Source: CAWIUB01 sp963839175 (lineage in GTDB: Bacteria; Actinomycetota; Actinomycetes; Mycobacteriales; Jatrophihabitantaceae). From it: 64,000 bases of DNA. Numbering within the stretch: the first letter of the stretch is position 1; every line of letters begins with the position of its first letter. Below the pieces are notes generated by a model, which did not search any database, had not been told where the DNA came from, and worked only from the letters and a program-made list of their open reading frames with translations. Below are positions 61,139 to 64,000 of this stretch, piece by piece. The stretch is taken from the NCBI GenBank assembly GCA_963839175.1, contig CAWIUB010000035.1:62001-126000 (forward strand). Reading direction: 5' to 3'. A program made the translations under genes and the position numbers.

Positions 61139-62221
61139 ACGCTCTCCTCCTCCCGTTCTCGTTCTCGGGCAACGGAGAGCACCTCGGCGCGCTGCTCGGC
61201 GGTGAGGAAGCACCGGGCGTCATGGCCGGGGCCCACCGAATAGAGGTCCGGCCGTTCGGACGCGCAGCGATTCCCGCCGACGACGTCGACGAACGTGCAA
61301 CGCGGGTGGAAGTGGCATCCGCGCGGCAGGTTTATGAGCGATGGTGGGTTACCCGGAATGGGATCGAGGCGGTCGGCCCGCTCGCGATCCATCCGGGGCA
61401 TCGAGTTCAGCAGCCCCCAGGTGTAGGGATGTGAGGCCTCGAAGAACACCTCTAGGGTCGTGCCGGTCTCGACCGCCTTGCCGCCGTACATCACCAGCAC
61501 GTCGTCGGCGATGTCCGCCACCACGCCCAGGTCGTGGGTGATCATGACGATGGCCGAGCCATAGTCGCGCTGCAGGTCCTTCATCAGATCCAGGATCTGC
61601 GCCTGCACGGTGACGTCAAGAGCGGTCGTAGGCTCGTCGGCGATCAGCAACTTGGGATTGTTGATCAACGCCATCGCGATCATGGCGCGCTGGCGCATGC
61701 CGCCGGAGAACTGGTGTGGATACTGATCGACGCGCCGTGCGGCGTTCGGGATGCCAACCCGGTCAAGCATGTCGATGGTGCGCGTTCGGGCGGTCTTGCG
61801 CGACACCTTGTTGTGGACCCGGTAGGCCTCCTCGATCTGATTGCCGACCGTGTAGTACGGGTGCAGCGCGGAGAGCGGATCCTGGAAGATCATCGCCATC
61901 GTCGACCCGCGGCGCCGCCGCACGGCCTCGTCGCTCGCGCCGAGCAGCTCGACGCCGTCCAGCCAGACCTGGCCGGTCGATCTTGGCCCGCGACCGCCTG
62001 TGCAGACCCAAGACCGCCTGCATGGTCACGGACTTTCCCGATCCGGACTCGCCGACAATGCCGAGTGTCTTGCCCGGCTCGACGGAGAAGGACTGACGCC
62101 GTCGACCGATCTTCACCAGACCGTCGTCGGTGGGGAAGTGCACGCGCAGATCGCGCACTGAGAGGAAGGCATCGGCCGGCTGGACGTCCACCGCGGTCAC
62201 GGCGATCATTTCAGCGGTCAC
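61135..62221 (-). CDS. Peptide ABC importer ATP-binding protein (DppD-type), one frameshift
   Basis: About 362 codons after removing one extra base near 61975. The first part has Walker A IVGESGSGKSVTMQAVLGLH; after the shift the frame shows the Q-loop (MAMIFQDPLSALHPYYTVGN), the signature (YPHQFSGGMRQRAMIAMALI), Walker B (KLLIADEPTTALDVTVQAQI) and the DppD C-terminal Cys segment LPRGCHFHPRCTFVDVVGG. GTG 62221 or ATG 62209 starts it. The segment before Walker A (KIGRRRQSFSVEP) looks altered too and may hide three extra bases. Confidence 0.86.
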
Positions 62222-62235
62222 GAAGGCTGGTCTCC

Positions 62236-63246
62236 CTAGCTGTAGCTCACGCGTGGGTCGACCACAGCGTAGAGAATGTCGACGAGGAGGTTGCAGATGA
62301 CGAGGGCCATGGCCGCCACGATCACCACGCCCATGATGATCGGCAGGTCCTGCTGGCGAATGCTGTACACCGACAGCCAACCCAGGCCCCGAAGGTTGAA
62401 CACCTGCTCGGTGATCACCGTGGTGCCGATCAGGGTGCCGATGTCGATGCCGAAGATGGTGATGATGGGCGTCAGCGCCGCCCGTAGCCCGTGTTTGAGC
62501 ACGACCTTTCGACGGGGCAGTCCCTTGGCGCGGGCCGTGCGGATATAGTCCTCACCCATCGTCTCGAGCATATTTGCCCGGGTGAGCCGGGCGTAGAGCG
62601 CGGCGAAGAGGAACGCGAGCGCGATCCAAGGCAGGATCATGCTCTGGAACCACTGTCCCGGGTTCTGGGTGAGCGGGGCGTACGCGTTGTTGATCCATTT
62701 GAGTTTGTAGACGAAGATCAGCAGCAGCAGCGGGCCGGTGAAGAAGATCGGCAGGGATACGGCCGCGAGCGCCAGGGTCATGCCGGCGCGGTCGAAGATC
62801 GAGCGCGGCTTCAGCGCCGAGATCACCCCGACGGTGACCCCGCCGATCAGCCACAGCGTGGCCGCCCCGATGGCCAAGCTCAGGCTTACCGGCAGAGCGT
62901 TCTTGATCAGCTCGGTGACCGGGGTGTTCAGCCGGAAGGAGTAGCCGAAGCACGGCGGCGCGCAGTGTTGGAAGTTGCCCGTGCCGTCGTCGACAGTCCG
63001 GCCGAACAGGATGCCATGCAGCCAGTTCCAGTACTGCTGGAACAGCGGCAGATCGAACCCGAAGCGGTGTTCGAGCAGCTTGAGCTGCACCGAGCCAGGA
63101 GGGTACGGGATCTTGCCGACGTAGAAGTAGACGGGCGACGTGTTGGCGAGCTTAGGCCCCAGCTGGAAGAGCAGGAACGTCAGGACGCTGACGATGAAGA
63201 GGACGACGACAGCCCCGAGCACACGGCGGATCACATAACGGATCAT
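62236..63246 (-). CDS. Peptide ABC importer permease (DppB-type)
   Basis: Membrane protein of 336 aa with six segments. The signal-like first helix is VLGAVVVLFIVSVLTFLLFQ, and the EAA coupling loop is EDYIRTARAKGLPRRKVVLK near residue 240. The C-terminus is LLVDILYAVVDPRVSYS. The DppC partner is not in the window between this gene and the ATPases, so it is probably upstream of the binding-protein gene or fused elsewhere. It pairs with the solute-binding protein upstream. Confidence 0.9.
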   Translation of the reverse strand: MIRYVIRRVLGAVVVLFIVSVLTFLLFQLGPKLANTSPVYFYVGKIPYPPGSVQLKLLEHRFGFDLPLFQQYWNWLHGILFGRTVDDGTGNFQHCAPPCFGYSFRLNTPVTELIKNALPVSLSLAIGAATLWLIGGVTVGVISALKPRSIFDRAGMTLALAAVSLPIFFTGPLLLLIFVYKLKWINNAYAPLTQNPGQWFQSMILPWIALAFLFAALYARLTRANMLETMGEDYIRTARAKGLPRRKVVLKHGLRAALTPIITIFGIDIGTLIGTTVITEQVFNLRGLGWLSVYSIRQQDLPIIMGVVIVAAMALVICNLLVDILYAVVDPRVSYS

Positions 63247-63262
63247 CGGCCTTCCGCGGTCT

Positions 63263-63290
63263 GGCCGGCCCGGTTCCCACCGGGCCGGCC
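63263..63290 (-). terminator. Hairpin between binding protein and permease genes
   Basis: Eleven-bp perfect arms GGCCGGCCCGG/CCGGGCCGGCC with a 6-nt loop in the 91-bp gap downstream of the solute-binding protein gene. It is likely an attenuator or RNA-stabilising hairpin that lets the binding protein be made in excess over the permease, a common arrangement. Confidence 0.6.
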
Positions 63291-63337
63291 ACGACCTTCA
63301 CCTCTCTGTTGTCACGGACCTGTCTGGATCCGGCAGG

Positions 63338-64000
63338 TCAGCTGCCGTTCACGCCCACGTTGACGAAGTCGTAGATGCCGAACGCCAGCGCGTTGTTACA
63401 CGTCACGTTCGTCATCCGCGGGTTGCGGTAGTACAGGCTCGATTCCCAGAAGGCCGGCAGGTACACCGCGTCCTTCATGATCTGAGCGTCCATCTGCTTC
63501 CACTGGTCCTCGGTCACCGTTCCCTTGGGCCCCTGGTCGAGCGTCGCATTGACCTGCGGGTCGTTGAGGCTCGGGTAGTTGGTGTTACCCGTCGGTACGA
63601 TGCTGGCGCCGTTGGCGATGGAGTTCCAGAAACCTACTGGCGTCGGGAAGTCCGCACCCCAACCGGCGATCGCGATACCCAGACCCTGCGTCTTGATGTT
63701 GTTCGGCGAGCCGATGAACGTGGTGTAGTAGCTCGACGAGTCCGCGGTCGCCGGGGTCACCTTGATGCCCACCCGGCCCAGCGCCTGCTGCTCGGCGGTG
63801 AAGGCCGCAGCAGCTTTCGTGCTCGGCGTCGCATAGGCCATCTTGGTCTCGAAACCGTTGGGTTTGCCGCAGGCGGCCAACGCTGCCTTGGCCTTGGTCA
63901 GGTCACCGGTGTTATCGGAGCCAACGGGATACGGGTTCGCACTGGGGTCATTGCCCTCGATGCCCGGAGGCGTCATCGAGCCTGACACAACGCCGGCCAC
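63338..64000 (-). CDS. Peptide ABC importer solute-binding protein, partial
   Basis: The last 220 residues of a family-5 extracellular solute-binding protein; the start lies beyond the window edge at 64000. Typical features are GVVSGSMTPPGIEGNDPSAN, the segment GIAIAGWGADFPTPVGFWNS, and the C-terminal AVYLPAFWESSLYYRNPRMT. It captures peptides outside the membrane and hands them to the DppB permease encoded next. Lipoprotein signal and ligand cannot be seen. Confidence 0.88.
   Translation of the reverse strand: MAGVVSGSMTPPGIEGNDPSANPYPVGSDNTGDLTKAKAALAACGKPNGFETKMAYATPSTKAAAAFTAEQQALGRVGIKVTPATADSSSYYTTFIGSPNNIKTQGLGIAIAGWGADFPTPVGFWNSIANGASIVPTGNTNYPSLNDPQVNATLDQGPKGTVTEDQWKQMDAQIMKDAVYLPAFWESSLYYRNPRMTNVTCNNALAFGIYDFVNVGVNGS

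Overview
This is 64 kb of high-GC DNA from an actinomycete. Supporting signs are GTG starts, many ATGA start/stop overlaps, a mycothiol gene (mshB), DUF3117, DivIVA- and PspC-type proteins, and a sigE-rseA-htrA-tatB stress block. Gene order recalls, from memory, the Mycobacterium tuberculosis Rv1201-Rv1232 neighbourhood (dapD, dapE, LOG, DivIVA-like, tag, DUF3117, glgA, glgC, sigE, rseA, htrA, tatB, mrp, DUF1003, MgtE-N/CBS). That backbone is broken here by operons and mobile DNA. The genus cannot be fixed by reading; a Frankiales-like lineage is plausible.

Layout. 0-6.5 kb: alpha/beta hydrolase, SDR, PEBP protein, acyl-CoA dehydrogenase plus CoA-ester lyase, a 93-bp tandem repeat, and an EamA exporter. 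6.5-11 kb: MgtE-N/CBS, DUF1003, azlCD with a MarR regulator, and mrp. 11-16.3 kb: amidoligase cluster 1 (small Cys protein, GCS2-type ligase, ATP-grasp ligase, two esterases). 16.3-18.4 kb: ABC exporter with MarR. 18.4-27.7 kb: accessory DNA, with an HNH gene split by an IS1595-type element, a MarR/F420-reductase island, a decayed serine-recombinase element and IS debris. 27.7-32 kb: VOC protein, tatB, htrA, rseA, sigE, O-methyltransferase. 32-36 kb: VapBC 1, lysine-catabolism pair, PspC. 36-39.5 kb: amidoligase cluster 2 (transglutaminase, alpha-E, circularly permuted ATP-grasp). 39.6-46.8 kb: dapC, GlcD/F-type oxidase, VapBC 2, FAD oxidoreductase, glgC. 46.9-64 kb: glgA, PTH2-like, pepA, DUF3117, echA, tag, DivIVA-like, two LOG proteins, dapE, dapD, ferredoxin, GNAT, mshB and a peptide ABC importer.

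The most striking signal is a structured intercistronic element of about 90 nt present twice. It lies directly before the ATP-grasp gene of amidoligase cluster 1 and directly before the transglutaminase gene of cluster 2. In both copies the Shine-Dalgarno sequence sits inside a 10-11 bp stem that ends just before the ATG. This could be a shared translational switch for two peptide/amide-ligase operons, or a dispersed repeat family. A second signal is a 42-bp palindromic element with fixed geometry, present four times and readable in frame as VRP-8 residues-VEQ/H/R.

Caution: at least eight otherwise well-conserved genes carry single-base frameshifts, almost all an extra base in short G/C runs (dapC, dapD, dppD, GNAT, GlcD/F, circularly permuted ATP-grasp, ABC ATPase; mshB goes the other way). 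Because dapC and dapD are biosynthetic genes, sequence indel errors are likelier than real decay.
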